Of a stretch of DNA of 64,000 nt, positions 24,292 through 32,751 are shown piece by piece. Under the pieces are notes generated by a model, which saw nothing but the letters and a program-made list of their open reading frames with translations, was not told where the DNA came from and made no database searches. Every line of letters starts with the position of its first letter. The stretch's first letter is position 1. Origin of the DNA: Solirubrobacteraceae bacterium (GTDB lineage: Bacteria; Actinomycetota; Thermoleophilia; Solirubrobacterales; Solirubrobacteraceae); NCBI GenBank assembly GCA_025449845.1, contig JANWIP010000010.1:62001-126000 (forward strand), given 5' to 3'. The translations under genes were made by a program, and so were the position numbers.

Positions 24292-25886
24292 ACGCGGTTG
24301 CGGTGCCTGCCCGTGCGGCGTCGCGAACGTTCGCCTCGAGTGACCACAAGCGGATCGCCGGCGCGGCCTGCACGGTCGCGCTCGTGTTCTTCCTGGCGAG
24401 TGGGCTGTTGGCGTTGTTGATGCGAAGCCAGCTCGCGGCGGACGGCGGCGTGGTCTCCCAGCAGACCTACAACGAACTTTTCACGATGCACGGCTCGACG
24501 ATGGTCTACCTCGTGATCGTGCCGGTCGCGCTCGCGGTCGGCCTGTACTTCGTCCCCTTGCAGGTCGGGGCGGCCGAGATCGCAGGGCCGCGCGTGGCGC
24601 TGGCCGGGCTGTGGATGCTGTTGTGCGGCGGCGTGAGCATGTGGTCGGGGTTTCTGACCAGCGGAGGCGCCGCGGCGGCCTCCTGGTGGGGGTTCGACCC
24701 GCTCTCAGATTCGATCCACTCTCCTGGCAGCGGCATGGAACTGTGGATCTTCGGGGTGATACTGGCGACGCTCGGGCAGATCCTGTGGGCGGGCTGCATC
24801 CTGTCGACCGCGCTTCGCCGGCGTGCGCCGGGGATGACGTTGATGCGGATGCCAGTGTTCACCTGGACGATGGTCGTGACCTGCGTGATGGTTGTGTTCG
24901 GGTTCCCCGCACTGCTGCTCGCCCTCGGGTTGCTGTGGGCGCAACGGCACTTCGGGGATGTGCTCATCGGCGGCGCCGGCGCGGTGGACTACCAGGCGCT
25001 GTTCTGGTTCTACGGGCACCCAGTTGTGTACGTGATGTTCTTCCCGTTCGTGGGGATGGTCGGCGAGGTGCTGGCCACGTTCTCATCCCGGCGGTTTTTC
25101 GGCTACTCCGCGTTCGTGGTCGCGCTGCTCGCTTTCGCTGGCTTGTCGATGACGGTGTGGGCGCACCACATGTACACGTTCGGGGTGCTCTCGAACAAGT
25201 ATTTCGCGCTGACATCGACCGCTTTGATCGTCCCGGCGGGTGTGGAGTATTTCGATTTCCTGGCGACGCTGTGGCGAGGCAGGCTGCGTTTCACCACCTC
25301 GTTCTTGTTCGCGCTCGGCTTCCTCGTGCAGTTCCTCGTGGGTGGGTTGACGGGGGTGATCCTTGCCTCGCCGCCGTTGGATTACGGGCTGAACATGTCG
25401 TATTTCGTGGTGGCGCATTTTCACTACACGATCTTTGCGGGCAGCGCGTTCGGCTTGTTCGCTGGCATCTACTACTGGTTTCCCAAGATCACCGGGGCGA
25501 TGTTGCGCGAGCGTCTCGGCAAGCTGCACTTCGTGCTGATGGTAATCGGGACGAACGTGACCTTTTTCCCGATGTTCATCCTGGGTGCTGAGGGCATGAC
25601 GCGGCGGATCGCGCGCTACCCCGCCTCGACGGGCTGGCAGGGGTTGAACATTCTCGAGACTGCCGGGTCGGTCGTGATCGCGCTGTCGGTGCTGGTGTTC
25701 ATGTGGAACATGCTGGTCTCGTTGCGTGACCGGCGCGAGGCTGGAGATGATCCTTGGGGGGCGCAGACGCTCGAGTGGGCGACGAGCTCGCCGCCACCCC
25801 GCCACAACTTCCATGAGCTGCCGCCGATCCGCAGCTACGCGCCCCTTTTGGATCTGCGCGAGGCGCACGAGGAGGTGGGCGTGTGA
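24288..25886 (+). CDS. ctaD: Cytochrome c oxidase subunit I
   Basis: A 532-residue heme-copper oxidase subunit I starting at a GTG that overlaps the ctaC stop. Heme a ligand is in FTMHGSTMVY. The CuB His and crosslinked Tyr are in FYGHPVVYVMF, the CuB His pair in WAHHMYTFG, and heme ligands in VAHFHYTIFAG. The Glu of the canonical GHPEVY is replaced by Val, resembling A2-type oxidases, although the usual YS before HP is YG here. It reduces oxygen and pumps protons in the plasma membrane. Confidence 0.93.
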   Translation: MNAVAVPARAASRTFASSDHKRIAGAACTVALVFFLASGLLALLMRSQLAADGGVVSQQTYNELFTMHGSTMVYLVIVPVALAVGLYFVPLQVGAAEIAGPRVALAGLWMLLCGGVSMWSGFLTSGGAAAASWWGFDPLSDSIHSPGSGMELWIFGVILATLGQILWAGCILSTALRRRAPGMTLMRMPVFTWTMVVTCVMVVFGFPALLLALGLLWAQRHFGDVLIGGAGAVDYQALFWFYGHPVVYVMFFPFVGMVGEVLATFSSRRFFGYSAFVVALLAFAGLSMTVWAHHMYTFGVLSNKYFALTSTALIVPAGVEYFDFLATLWRGRLRFTTSFLFALGFLVQFLVGGLTGVILASPPLDYGLNMSYFVVAHFHYTIFAGSAFGLFAGIYYWFPKITGAMLRERLGKLHFVLMVIGTNVTFFPMFILGAEGMTRRIARYPASTGWQGLNILETAGSVVIALSVLVFMWNMLVSLRDRREAGDDPWGAQTLEWATSSPPPRHNFHELPPIRSYAPLLDLREAHEEVGV

Positions 25887-26257
25887 GACGCGCGGCTGTC
25901 GTCCTGCTCATCTGGGGGTTGTGGCTGGCGGTGCTGACCGGCGTGCAGGCCGTGTTCGCCCCGAAACTGATCCAGTTCGCGATCCCGGCGGTGGCCAGCG
26001 CAGCGTGTGTTCTCGTCGGGCTTGTGGTGTGGGCGCTCGACATCCGCCAGGGCCAGGTTGACGGGCCGCGGCTGATCACCGACAGCTCCGTCGCTACGAT
26101 CGCGCTGGTCGTCGGGGTTGCCGTGGCGCTCATCGGCGCCGGGTTCGGGCTGTGGCTGATCTTGATCGGCGTCGGCATCATGGCGCTCGGCCTCGGCGGC
26201 GTGGTGCGTGAGCAGCGCGAGCGCTCGCGGGCGCTGCGCAGGGAAGGCTTGCGGTGA
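25883..26257 (+). CDS. Small membrane subunit, probable cytochrome oxidase subunit IV-like
   Basis: A 124-residue protein with four hydrophobic helices, GTG start overlapping the ctaD stop and end overlapping the ctaG start. The pattern (helices, a loop LDIRQGQVDGPRLITDSS, helices, basic tail) is reminiscent of actinobacterial oxidase subunit IV (CtaF), but identity is inferred from position. Confidence 0.6.
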   Translation: MRRAAVVLLIWGLWLAVLTGVQAVFAPKLIQFAIPAVASAACVLVGLVVWALDIRQGQVDGPRLITDSSVATIALVVGVAVALIGAGFGLWLILIGVGIMALGLGGVVREQRERSRALRREGLR

Positions 26258-27126
26258 GCGCGCAGCCATCCACGCTCGGCCGTCTGCTGGGTACGTGGAC
26301 CTTGGACCCCGTGCTGCTCTGTGTGTTGGGGATGACGGCTGGGCTTTACGTGTGGGGCGTGTGCCGTGCCTCCTCGCCCTGGCCGATCTGGCGGGCGGTT
26401 TCGTTTCTGGCGGGACTGGTGGTCCTGGCGCTCGCGTTGATGTCGGGGATGGACCAGTACGCGGATGAGCTGCTGTCGGTGCATGTGATCGAGCATCTGC
26501 TGCTGATCCTTATCGCACCGATGCTGCTGTTGTGGGGTGCGCCGGTGCGCCTGGCGCTGAGCGCCTCCACGCCGGCTGCGCGACGTGTGCTGGCGGTGGT
26601 TCTGCGTAGCCGCCCGGTGCGCTTGTTGACGAGGCCGGCGTGCGGGTTCGTGTTGTTTACGGTTGTGGTGCTCGCCACGCATTTGACGGGTGTCTATGAA
26701 GCGGCGCTGCGCGACCAGACACTCCATGCGCTCGAGCACGCCGCCTACTTCTGGACGGGCACGCTGTTTTTGCTGGCGCTGCTCGCGGCCGACCCGATTC
26801 CGCGCCCGCCTGGTGCGATCGCGAGGTTCTCGTGGCTGATGGCCGCGATGCTCGTGATGTCGATTCCTGCCGGCGTGTTCCTGTTCGATGAGCACGTCCG
26901 CTACCCGTTCTATTTGGCGCCGGCGCGGGCCCTGCACGTCTCGGCGCTCGCGGACCAGCAGACAGCTGGGGTGCTGATGCTGGTGGCTGGCGGCGTGGTG
27001 ATGGGTGTGCTGGCGATCGTGATCGCGATGAGCGCGATGCTCGCCGAGGAGCGACGCCAGCAGCGCCGCGACCGCTACGCCGACCGGAGCACCGGGTTGC
27101 CGGTGCGGGAGCCGGCGGGCCGATGA
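26254..27126 (+). CDS. ctaG: Cytochrome c oxidase assembly factor CtaG (caa3 type)
   Basis: A 290-residue seven-helix protein of the caa3_CtaG family. Diagnostic motifs are HVIEHLLLILIAPMLLLWGA, ALEHAAYFWTGTLFLLA and LADQQTAGVLMLVAGG, with His residues thought to handle copper. It supports CuB insertion into subunit I. Overlaps both neighbours by four bases. Confidence 0.9.
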   Translation: MSAQPSTLGRLLGTWTLDPVLLCVLGMTAGLYVWGVCRASSPWPIWRAVSFLAGLVVLALALMSGMDQYADELLSVHVIEHLLLILIAPMLLLWGAPVRLALSASTPAARRVLAVVLRSRPVRLLTRPACGFVLFTVVVLATHLTGVYEAALRDQTLHALEHAAYFWTGTLFLLALLAADPIPRPPGAIARFSWLMAAMLVMSIPAGVFLFDEHVRYPFYLAPARALHVSALADQQTAGVLMLVAGGVVMGVLAIVIAMSAMLAEERRQQRRDRYADRSTGLPVREPAGR

Positions 27127-27920
27127 GACGCCGGCTGATGATGATGGTGGCGCTTGGGTGCGGCGCGCTCGCGCTGACTGACTTCGCCGCTCACTGGGAC
27201 GCCAGCGCAACCCCCTCGCCCACTTCCACTGCTGCTCCTTCTGGGCTGGTGGCGCAGGGTCACGCGCTGTTCGATTCCTCCTGCGCGTCATGCCACGGTC
27301 TGAGCGCGCAGGGCATCAGTGGCCGCGCCCCGAGCCTGCACGGCGTCGGCGCGCTGGCGGCGGACTTCTACCTGCAGACCGGACGAATGCCGCTACCCAA
27401 CCCGAAGGCGCAGCCGCTGCGGACGAGTCCCGCATTTTCGCCGAGCAAGATCAAGGCGCTCGTCGCCTACGTTGGATCGTTCGGCGGGCCTGACATCCCA
27501 ACGGTGCAGCCGAGCCGAGGGTCGCTCGCGGAAGGGCAGCGTCTGTTCGGACTGGACTGCGCGGGCTGCCACACGATCCAGGGTCAGGGCGGGATCGTGA
27601 CCGGCGCGATCGTCCCTGCGCTGAATCAGGCGACACCGAGACAGGTCGGTGAGGCGGTACGGATCGGCCCGTATGTGATGCCTCGCTTCGGCGAAGGCGA
27701 GCTCACCGGCACGGAGGTGAACTCGCTCGCGCGCTACATCCAGAGCATCCAGCACCCAGACAACCTGGGCGGCTGGGGCATCGGTCGGATCGGCCCAATC
27801 CCCGAGGGGATGGTCGCGTGGCTGCTGGCCGCCGCCGCGCTGTTGTTGATTGCAAGGCTGCTCGGCGAGCGCACGAGCGAGCAGCCCGAACGTCCACCGC
27901 GGCCAGGGGGCGGCGCGTGA
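27123..27920 (+). CDS. qcrC: Diheme cytochrome c of the bcc complex
   Basis: A 265-residue exported cytochrome. An N-terminal hydrophobic signal/anchor is followed by two heme c sites, CASCHG (near 57) and CAGCHT (near 142), with distal Met ligands likely in GRMPLPN and PYVMPRFGEG. A C-terminal helix (VAWLLAAAALLLIARLL) anchors it. This is the QcrC layout that directly feeds oxidase CuA in actinobacterial supercomplexes. ATGA/GTGA overlaps with ctaG and qcrA. Confidence 0.92.
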   Translation: MRRRLMMMVALGCGALALTDFAAHWDASATPSPTSTAAPSGLVAQGHALFDSSCASCHGLSAQGISGRAPSLHGVGALAADFYLQTGRMPLPNPKAQPLRTSPAFSPSKIKALVAYVGSFGGPDIPTVQPSRGSLAEGQRLFGLDCAGCHTIQGQGGIVTGAIVPALNQATPRQVGEAVRIGPYVMPRFGEGELTGTEVNSLARYIQSIQHPDNLGGWGIGRIGPIPEGMVAWLLAAAALLLIARLLGERTSEQPERPPRPGGGA

Positions 27921-28909
27921 GCCGGGTCTGGAAGACAATCGTGATGTTCGTGCTGTGGCGCACCGGAGGGCTGCGCGCACGCGGTCAGCAGCCCGAGGTG
28001 GACCCCTCTGAGCGGCACACCGGCGCACCCGCATGGGCGGAGCTATTGGTCGTGGCGGTGCTCCTACTGGTGCCGGTCGCGGCGCTCGCGTTCGTCGCCT
28101 TGTTCGTGCTCGACCCGAACACGCAGCTGCTGGGTCTCGCACTCGGCACGACGCTCGCTTTGCTGGCTTGTGCGCTCGTGCTCGCGGGCCGCTGGCTGGT
28201 GCCACAAGAGACGAAGGTCGAGCAGCGCCCCCGACTGGCCGACCCGGACGCTGCTCGTGAAGTCACCGAGCAGGCCGCCGAGGGTGTGGAGGGCATCACT
28301 CGCCGACGGCTTCTCGCCGGCGCCGCCGGAGTCGCGGGCGCCGGGCTGACGGCGGCGGTCGTGATTCCCGTGGCGGCGCTCGGCCCTGGTCTGGAGGAGC
28401 AGCTGCGACGCACACCGTGGCGGGCAGGGCGCGCGCTCGTGGACGAGCAGGGCAACCCGATGCTCGCGGCCGACATCATCGAACGGAGCTTTCAGACGGC
28501 GTTCCCGCAGGGCGCGGGCACCGCCGCCGAAGGCGGTGGTCAGGAGGACCTGGGCTCCCCCGTCGTGGTGGTGCGCGTTGACCCCGCGACGCTGCGGCTA
28601 CCCGCCGAGCGCGCGGACTGGGCACCGCAGGGCATCCTTGCCTACTCGAAGATCTGCACCCATGCCGCGTGCGCGATATCGCTATTTCGAGACCCGCTCA
28701 GCCCATCCACCGAGTCCAAGGGGCCAGCGCTAGTGTGTCCCTGTCACTACTCCACGTTCGACGTGCTGGACGGTGGCAGCGTCGAGTTCGGCCCCGCAGG
28801 CAGGCCGCTGCCGCAGCTGCCGCTGACTATCGACAGCGCCGGTGTGCTGCGCGCTGCTGGGCTGATGTCGGGGCCTGTCGGCCCGTCCTGGTGGGGAGAC
28901 CCATCGTGA
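27917..28909 (+). CDS. qcrA: Rieske iron-sulfur subunit of the bcc complex
   Basis: A 330-residue QcrA. Two membrane helices lie at about 40-90. A third hydrophobic segment follows a twin-Arg region (TRRRLLAGAAGVAGAG). The Rieske domain binds the 2Fe-2S cluster through CTHAAC and CPCHYSTFD. The usual CTHxGC Gly is Ala. The extra N-terminal helices are the actinobacterial QcrA form. GTG start overlaps qcrC. Confidence 0.92.
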   Translation: MSRVWKTIVMFVLWRTGGLRARGQQPEVDPSERHTGAPAWAELLVVAVLLLVPVAALAFVALFVLDPNTQLLGLALGTTLALLACALVLAGRWLVPQETKVEQRPRLADPDAAREVTEQAAEGVEGITRRRLLAGAAGVAGAGLTAAVVIPVAALGPGLEEQLRRTPWRAGRALVDEQGNPMLAADIIERSFQTAFPQGAGTAAEGGGQEDLGSPVVVVRVDPATLRLPAERADWAPQGILAYSKICTHAACAISLFRDPLSPSTESKGPALVCPCHYSTFDVLDGGSVEFGPAGRPLPQLPLTIDSAGVLRAAGLMSGPVGPSWWGDPS

Positions 28910-30330
28910 ACCACACCGCCAAGGACCGGCCGGGGGACGCGGTGGCGTTCGTGGATGAGCGGCTGGGCGCGGCGCGTGGGATGCGGTGGCTGATGGATTA
29001 CGTGTTCCCTGATCACTGGAGCTTCCTGCTGGGCGAGATCGCCCTGTACTCGTTCGTGGTGCTGGTCCTCACGGGCACGTTCTTGGCGCTGTTCTTCGAC
29101 CCGGACACGACGCAGACCGTCTACCACGGCAGCTACCACGCATTGCAGGGCCAGAGCGTCTCAAATGCCTACGCCTCCACCCTGCACATCTCCTTTGATG
29201 TATCGGGCGGGCTGCTCGCCCGGCAGGTTCACCATTGGGCGGCGCTGGTGTTCGTCGCGGCGATCACCCTCCATCTGCTGCGGATCGTGTTCACCGGCGC
29301 GTTTCGCAAGCCCCGCGACATCAACTACTTCATCGGCGTCACCCTGTTGGCGCTCGCGATCTTGGAGGGCTTCGCGGGCTACTCGCTCCCCGACGATCTG
29401 CTCTCGGGGATGGGGTTGGCGATCGCGTGGGCAGTCGCGATGTCGCTCCCTTTGATCGGCGGCCCGTTCGCAACGGCGTTGTGGGGCGGCAGGTTCCCTG
29501 GGTCGACCGCGTTCGAGTCGCGGCTGTTCATCGCGCATGTGTTCCTGCTCCCGGCGATCATCGGTGGACTGATCGCGGTGCACTTGGCGATCATCATGCG
29601 CCAGCGCCACAGCCAGTTCCCCGGCCCCGGCCGCCGCGAGGACAACGTGGTGGGCACCCCGATGTGGCCTGGGTACGCGCTGCGCTCGCTCGGCTTGTTC
29701 GCGGCGGTCGCCGCGCTGCTGGTGCTGATGGGCGGCCTGATCCAGATCAACCCGGTGTGGCTGTGGGGCCCCTATCACCCCTATATCGGCACGAATGGCG
29801 CGCAGCCGGACTGGTATCTGGGGTGGCTGATCGGGGCGCTGCGACTGATGCCGAACCTGGAGATCCACGCCTTCGGACACACATTCGTACCGAACCCGTT
29901 TTTTGGCGGCGTGTTGTTTCCCGGCATCGTGTTCGGGCTGTTGTATGCGCTGCCGTGGCTTGACCGGCGCTTCATCAGCAGGGACTACCGGCGCCACGAT
30001 CTGCTTGAGCGTCCGCGCGATAATCCGCGGCGCAGCGCGCTTGCCGCTGCGCTGCTCTCGGCGGTGGCGGTGGTGTTCGCGGCGGGCTCGGCCGACCGTC
30101 TGTTCTTCCAGTTCGGGTTTGGCTATGAAGGCGCGGTGTGGTTCTTCCGCGGCGCGTTCCTAGTCGTGCCGGTCATCACTTATCTCGTCACGAAACGGGT
30201 GTGCGCGGGACTCGCGCGAGAGCAGGCGCATCCGTTGCGGGGCTGGAGTGGCCACGTCGTGATCCGCAACCGCAGCGGGGGCTTCGACGCTGATGCCGAA
30301 GCTATCGAGCTTGATACGGCCGAGCGCTAG
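28906..30330 (+). CDS. qcrB: Cytochrome b subunit of the bcc complex
   Basis: A 474-residue cytochrome b. Heme ligand pairs are visible in VHHWAALVFVAAITLHLLR and in FIAHVFLLPAIIGGLIAVH. The quinol-site motif equivalent to PEWY appears as PDWYLGWL. The N- and C-terminal domains are fused as in QcrB. GTG start overlaps qcrA. With the oxidase genes this would form a bcc-aa3 supercomplex oxidising menaquinol. Confidence 0.93.
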   Translation: MNHTAKDRPGDAVAFVDERLGAARGMRWLMDYVFPDHWSFLLGEIALYSFVVLVLTGTFLALFFDPDTTQTVYHGSYHALQGQSVSNAYASTLHISFDVSGGLLARQVHHWAALVFVAAITLHLLRIVFTGAFRKPRDINYFIGVTLLALAILEGFAGYSLPDDLLSGMGLAIAWAVAMSLPLIGGPFATALWGGRFPGSTAFESRLFIAHVFLLPAIIGGLIAVHLAIIMRQRHSQFPGPGRREDNVVGTPMWPGYALRSLGLFAAVAALLVLMGGLIQINPVWLWGPYHPYIGTNGAQPDWYLGWLIGALRLMPNLEIHAFGHTFVPNPFFGGVLFPGIVFGLLYALPWLDRRFISRDYRRHDLLERPRDNPRRSALAAALLSAVAVVFAAGSADRLFFQFGFGYEGAVWFFRGAFLVVPVITYLVTKRVCAGLAREQAHPLRGWSGHVVIRNRSGGFDADAEAIELDTAER

Positions 30331-30452
30331 AGATGAACGTAATCCCCTGCCGCTCGTTCAGCCTGATTGCGTGCGCCGCGTCTACCTTCCGCTCTGCTGC
30401 TGGTCTTTGATGGCGGCGCACATGATCAGGCGGGCCCGGTGCGCCTCGCTGC

Positions 30453-30484
30453 GCAGACCGGCTCTTGAGCAGACCGGCTCTTGA
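30453..30484. repeat. Perfect 16-bp tandem duplication
   Basis: The unit GCAGACCGGCTCTTGA occurs twice head to tail. It lies in the 288-base non-coding gap between qcrB and the LLM gene, which holds no other recognisable feature. Probably a slippage product. Confidence 0.8.
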
Positions 30485-30618
30485 GATCATCGGCTCCGCG
30501 ACGGGCGTGGAGGCTCTGAGGAGCCGGCGCGCTGCTCCGGAGAGGCTGGTGAGCTGTGGCCCCGGTGCGCCGCGCCAGCCTGGGGGGCGAGGCGTTGGCG
30601 CGGATGTGGCGTGGGTGC

Positions 30619-31602
30619 TCATGCTGTGGTTGAGATGAGTGTTGAGGCGTCGCTGTTGAAGTGCGGCAGGATCTCGTTGGCGTAGGTCTGGAAGAAGCGT
30701 TCTTGGTCGGGGCCGATCTGTTGGATGTAGAGCTCGTCGAACCCGGCGTCGCGGTAGCGACGGATCGCCTGCAGGTGCAGGTCGAGGTCGGGGCCGCACG
30801 GGACGGCTTCGGCCACCCTGTCCTCGCTGACGAGCTCGCTTGCTTGCTCGAAGTGTGCGGGCGTCGGCAGGATCTGCGCGAGCTCGCCGGGTAGCTGCTC
30901 GTTGGGCCACAGCCGGTGTGCGGTGGCGCGTGCTTGGTGCTCGTCAAGGGACCAGCAGACCTTCATGCCGCCCGCGACAGGCCCGTTTCCGCCGGCGTCG
31001 CGGAACCGTTTGACTTCTTCCTTCTCGGGCTGGACGGTGCAGTAGCCGTCGCCGATTCTGGCGGCGAGGCTGGTGGCCTTGGGGCCGAACCCGGAGATGA
31101 GGATCGGCGGTGTCTGCTCGGGCAGGTCATAGATGCGGGCGTTCTCTACTTGGTAGTGGTGTCCGCGGTGGCTTTGCATCCCGCCCTGCCAGAGGGTGCG
31201 GATGACCTGCACGGCCTCCTCGAGCATCTCTAGGCGCTCGTCAGCCGCGGGCCAGTGATCGCCGAGGATGTGCTCGTTGAGCGCCTCGCCGCTACCGAGA
31301 CCGAGCGCGAAGCGTCCCTCCAGCAGCACCGCGCAGGTCGCGGCGGCCTGTGCGATTACGGCCGGGTGGATGCGGACGGTGGGGCACGTCACTGCGGTTG
31401 TGACCTTCATCGTGGAGGTCGCCTGCGCGAGCGCGCCGATGGTCGACCAGACGAAGCCGCTGTGTCCCTGCGCGTCGTTCCAGGGGTGGTAGTGGTCTGA
31501 GATCCACAGCCCTTGGAAGCCGGCGTCCTCGGCCATGCGCGCCTGCGCGATGAGCTCGCGGGGGCCGAACTCCTCGCTGGACAAGAAATAGCCGATCCTC
31601 AC
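30619..31602 (-). CDS. F420-dependent LLM-class oxidoreductase
   Basis: A 327-residue luciferase-like TIM-barrel protein. RIGYFLSSEEFGPREL, GLWISDHYHPWND and GFVWSTIGALAQAT match the G6PDH-like F420 oxidoreductase branch; LGLGSGEALNEHILGDHWP and ILISGFGPKATSLAARIGDG are further family blocks. It should reduce or oxidise a substrate with coenzyme F420. The GTG start at 31602 is preceded by AAGGAG. A SigB-like GGGTAG box is upstream. Confidence 0.88.
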   Translation of the reverse strand: MRIGYFLSSEEFGPRELIAQARMAEDAGFQGLWISDHYHPWNDAQGHSGFVWSTIGALAQATSTMKVTTAVTCPTVRIHPAVIAQAAATCAVLLEGRFALGLGSGEALNEHILGDHWPAADERLEMLEEAVQVIRTLWQGGMQSHRGHHYQVENARIYDLPEQTPPILISGFGPKATSLAARIGDGYCTVQPEKEEVKRFRDAGGNGPVAGGMKVCWSLDEHQARATAHRLWPNEQLPGELAQILPTPAHFEQASELVSEDRVAEAVPCGPDLDLHLQAIRRYRDAGFDELYIQQIGPDQERFFQTYANEILPHFNSDASTLISTTA

Positions 31603-31638
31603 CTCATGGTCTCCTTGATCGTCGCGTTCGCGGCTTTT

Positions 31639-31664
31639 CTACCCCACAGCGGCGCGACTCAATC
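31639..31664 (-). promoter_or_regulatory. Putative SigB/SigF-type promoter of the LLM gene
   Basis: Minus-strand GATTGA (31659-31664), 14-base spacer, GGGTAG (31639-31644), 37 bases before the GTG start. A 7-bp hairpin (31669-31688) lies just upstream of the -35 box. Confidence 0.5.
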
Positions 31665-31763
31665 GTTGCGCAGCGTCTGAGCGCTGCGACCCGTGCAGTT
31701 CTTCTGGGAGCGGATGAGCGCAGCGTCAGGAGGGTCATCGCGGCGCCCCTCGAATAGACATTG

Positions 31764-32288
31764 ATGGCCGACGCTCCCGAGGGCGTGGTGCTCGAGCGCA
31801 GCCGTGACCTGGCGGGCCGGCGGCACCATCCCTACTACCGCAGACTGTTGCTGTGCGCGATCGCCGTCTTGCCGGTGCTAGCGCTGCTTGGCGTGTTCGG
31901 CCAGAAGCCGAGCACGAGCTCGGCTGACGCAAGCGCCGCGAGCCTGAGCGTCACGGCACCGGCTCGGCTGCGCAGCGGATTGATCTTCCAGGTGAAGGTC
32001 AGGGTGATGGCCCACCGTCAGATCAAGAAGCCCGAAATCGTCTTCGACGAAGGATGGTGGGAATCGATGAGCGTCAACTCAATCGAGCCCGAACCGACAG
32101 AATCGCGCTCCAAGGACGGGCGAGTCGTCCTGTCATACGGCAAGCTCGAACCGGGCGAATCGTTGACCAGCTGGATCTACTTCCAAGTGAACCCCACGAA
32201 CGTCGGCAAGCGCCGTGAGGACGTTCAGCTCGATGATGGCGAAACCCCGCTCGTGAGCGTCCATCGTTCGCTGACGATCTTCCCTTAG
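31764..32288 (+). CDS. Membrane-anchored protein of unknown function
   Basis: A 174-residue protein: about 25 basic residues, a helix (LLLCAIAVLPVLALLGVFG), then a beta-rich extracytoplasmic domain with IFQVKVRVMAHRQIKKPEIV and SWIYFQVNPTNVGKR. The tail resembles an immunoglobulin-like sandwich. It is followed three bases later by a DUF421 gene, so the two may act together. No family recognised. Confidence 0.7.
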   Translation: MADAPEGVVLERSRDLAGRRHHPYYRRLLLCAIAVLPVLALLGVFGQKPSTSSADASAASLSVTAPARLRSGLIFQVKVRVMAHRQIKKPEIVFDEGWWESMSVNSIEPEPTESRSKDGRVVLSYGKLEPGESLTSWIYFQVNPTNVGKRREDVQLDDGETPLVSVHRSLTIFP

Positions 32289-32291
32289 CTC

Positions 32292-32735
32292 ATGGACCTC
32301 GTAATCCGCGCCACCGTCGTCTTCTTCTTCATCTTCCTGGTGACTCGCGTCGTCGGTCGGCGCCAGCTCTCAGACCTCGAGCCATTCGACTTCATTCTGC
32401 TCGTGGTCTTGGGCGATCTCGTCCAGCAGGGCATCACGCAGAGCGACGAGTCCGTGACGGGCACGCTGACTGTGATCTCGACGATCGCGCTCCTCTCGGT
32501 AGCGGTGAGCTGGATCTCATTCCGCTCTCCCCGCGCACGGCTGATCGCCGAGGGGGAGCCGATCGTGCTCGTGCAGGACGGCCGGCCGATCGAGCGCAAC
32601 ATGCGACGAGAGCGCATAACGCTCGCAGACATCCAAGAGGAGGCCCGACAAGCACAGATCGCCTCGATCGGCGACATCCAGTGGGCGATCCTCGAGAACG
32701 ACGGAAAGATCAGCTGCATTCCCCGCCGCGAGTGA
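32292..32735 (+). CDS. DUF421 (YetF/YcaP-like) membrane protein
   Basis: A 147-residue DUF421 protein. Membrane helices open the protein (IRATVVFFFIFLVTRVVGRR), followed by LEPFDFILLVVLGDLVQQGI, the family hallmark. The soluble part contains GEPIVLVQDGRPIERNMRR and a helix-turn region LADIQEEARQAQI. Function is unknown; YetF-type proteins are linked to spore and envelope stress. Confidence 0.82.
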   Translation: MDLVIRATVVFFFIFLVTRVVGRRQLSDLEPFDFILLVVLGDLVQQGITQSDESVTGTLTVISTIALLSVAVSWISFRSPRARLIAEGEPIVLVQDGRPIERNMRRERITLADIQEEARQAQIASIGDIQWAILENDGKISCIPRRE

Positions 32736-32751
32736 CGGCGGGTAGGGACTG

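Noticed and set aside
31669-31688. 7-bp hairpin between divergent genes as a terminator
   Set aside because: It lies upstream of both genes, so it cannot terminate either; noted only as possible promoter context.
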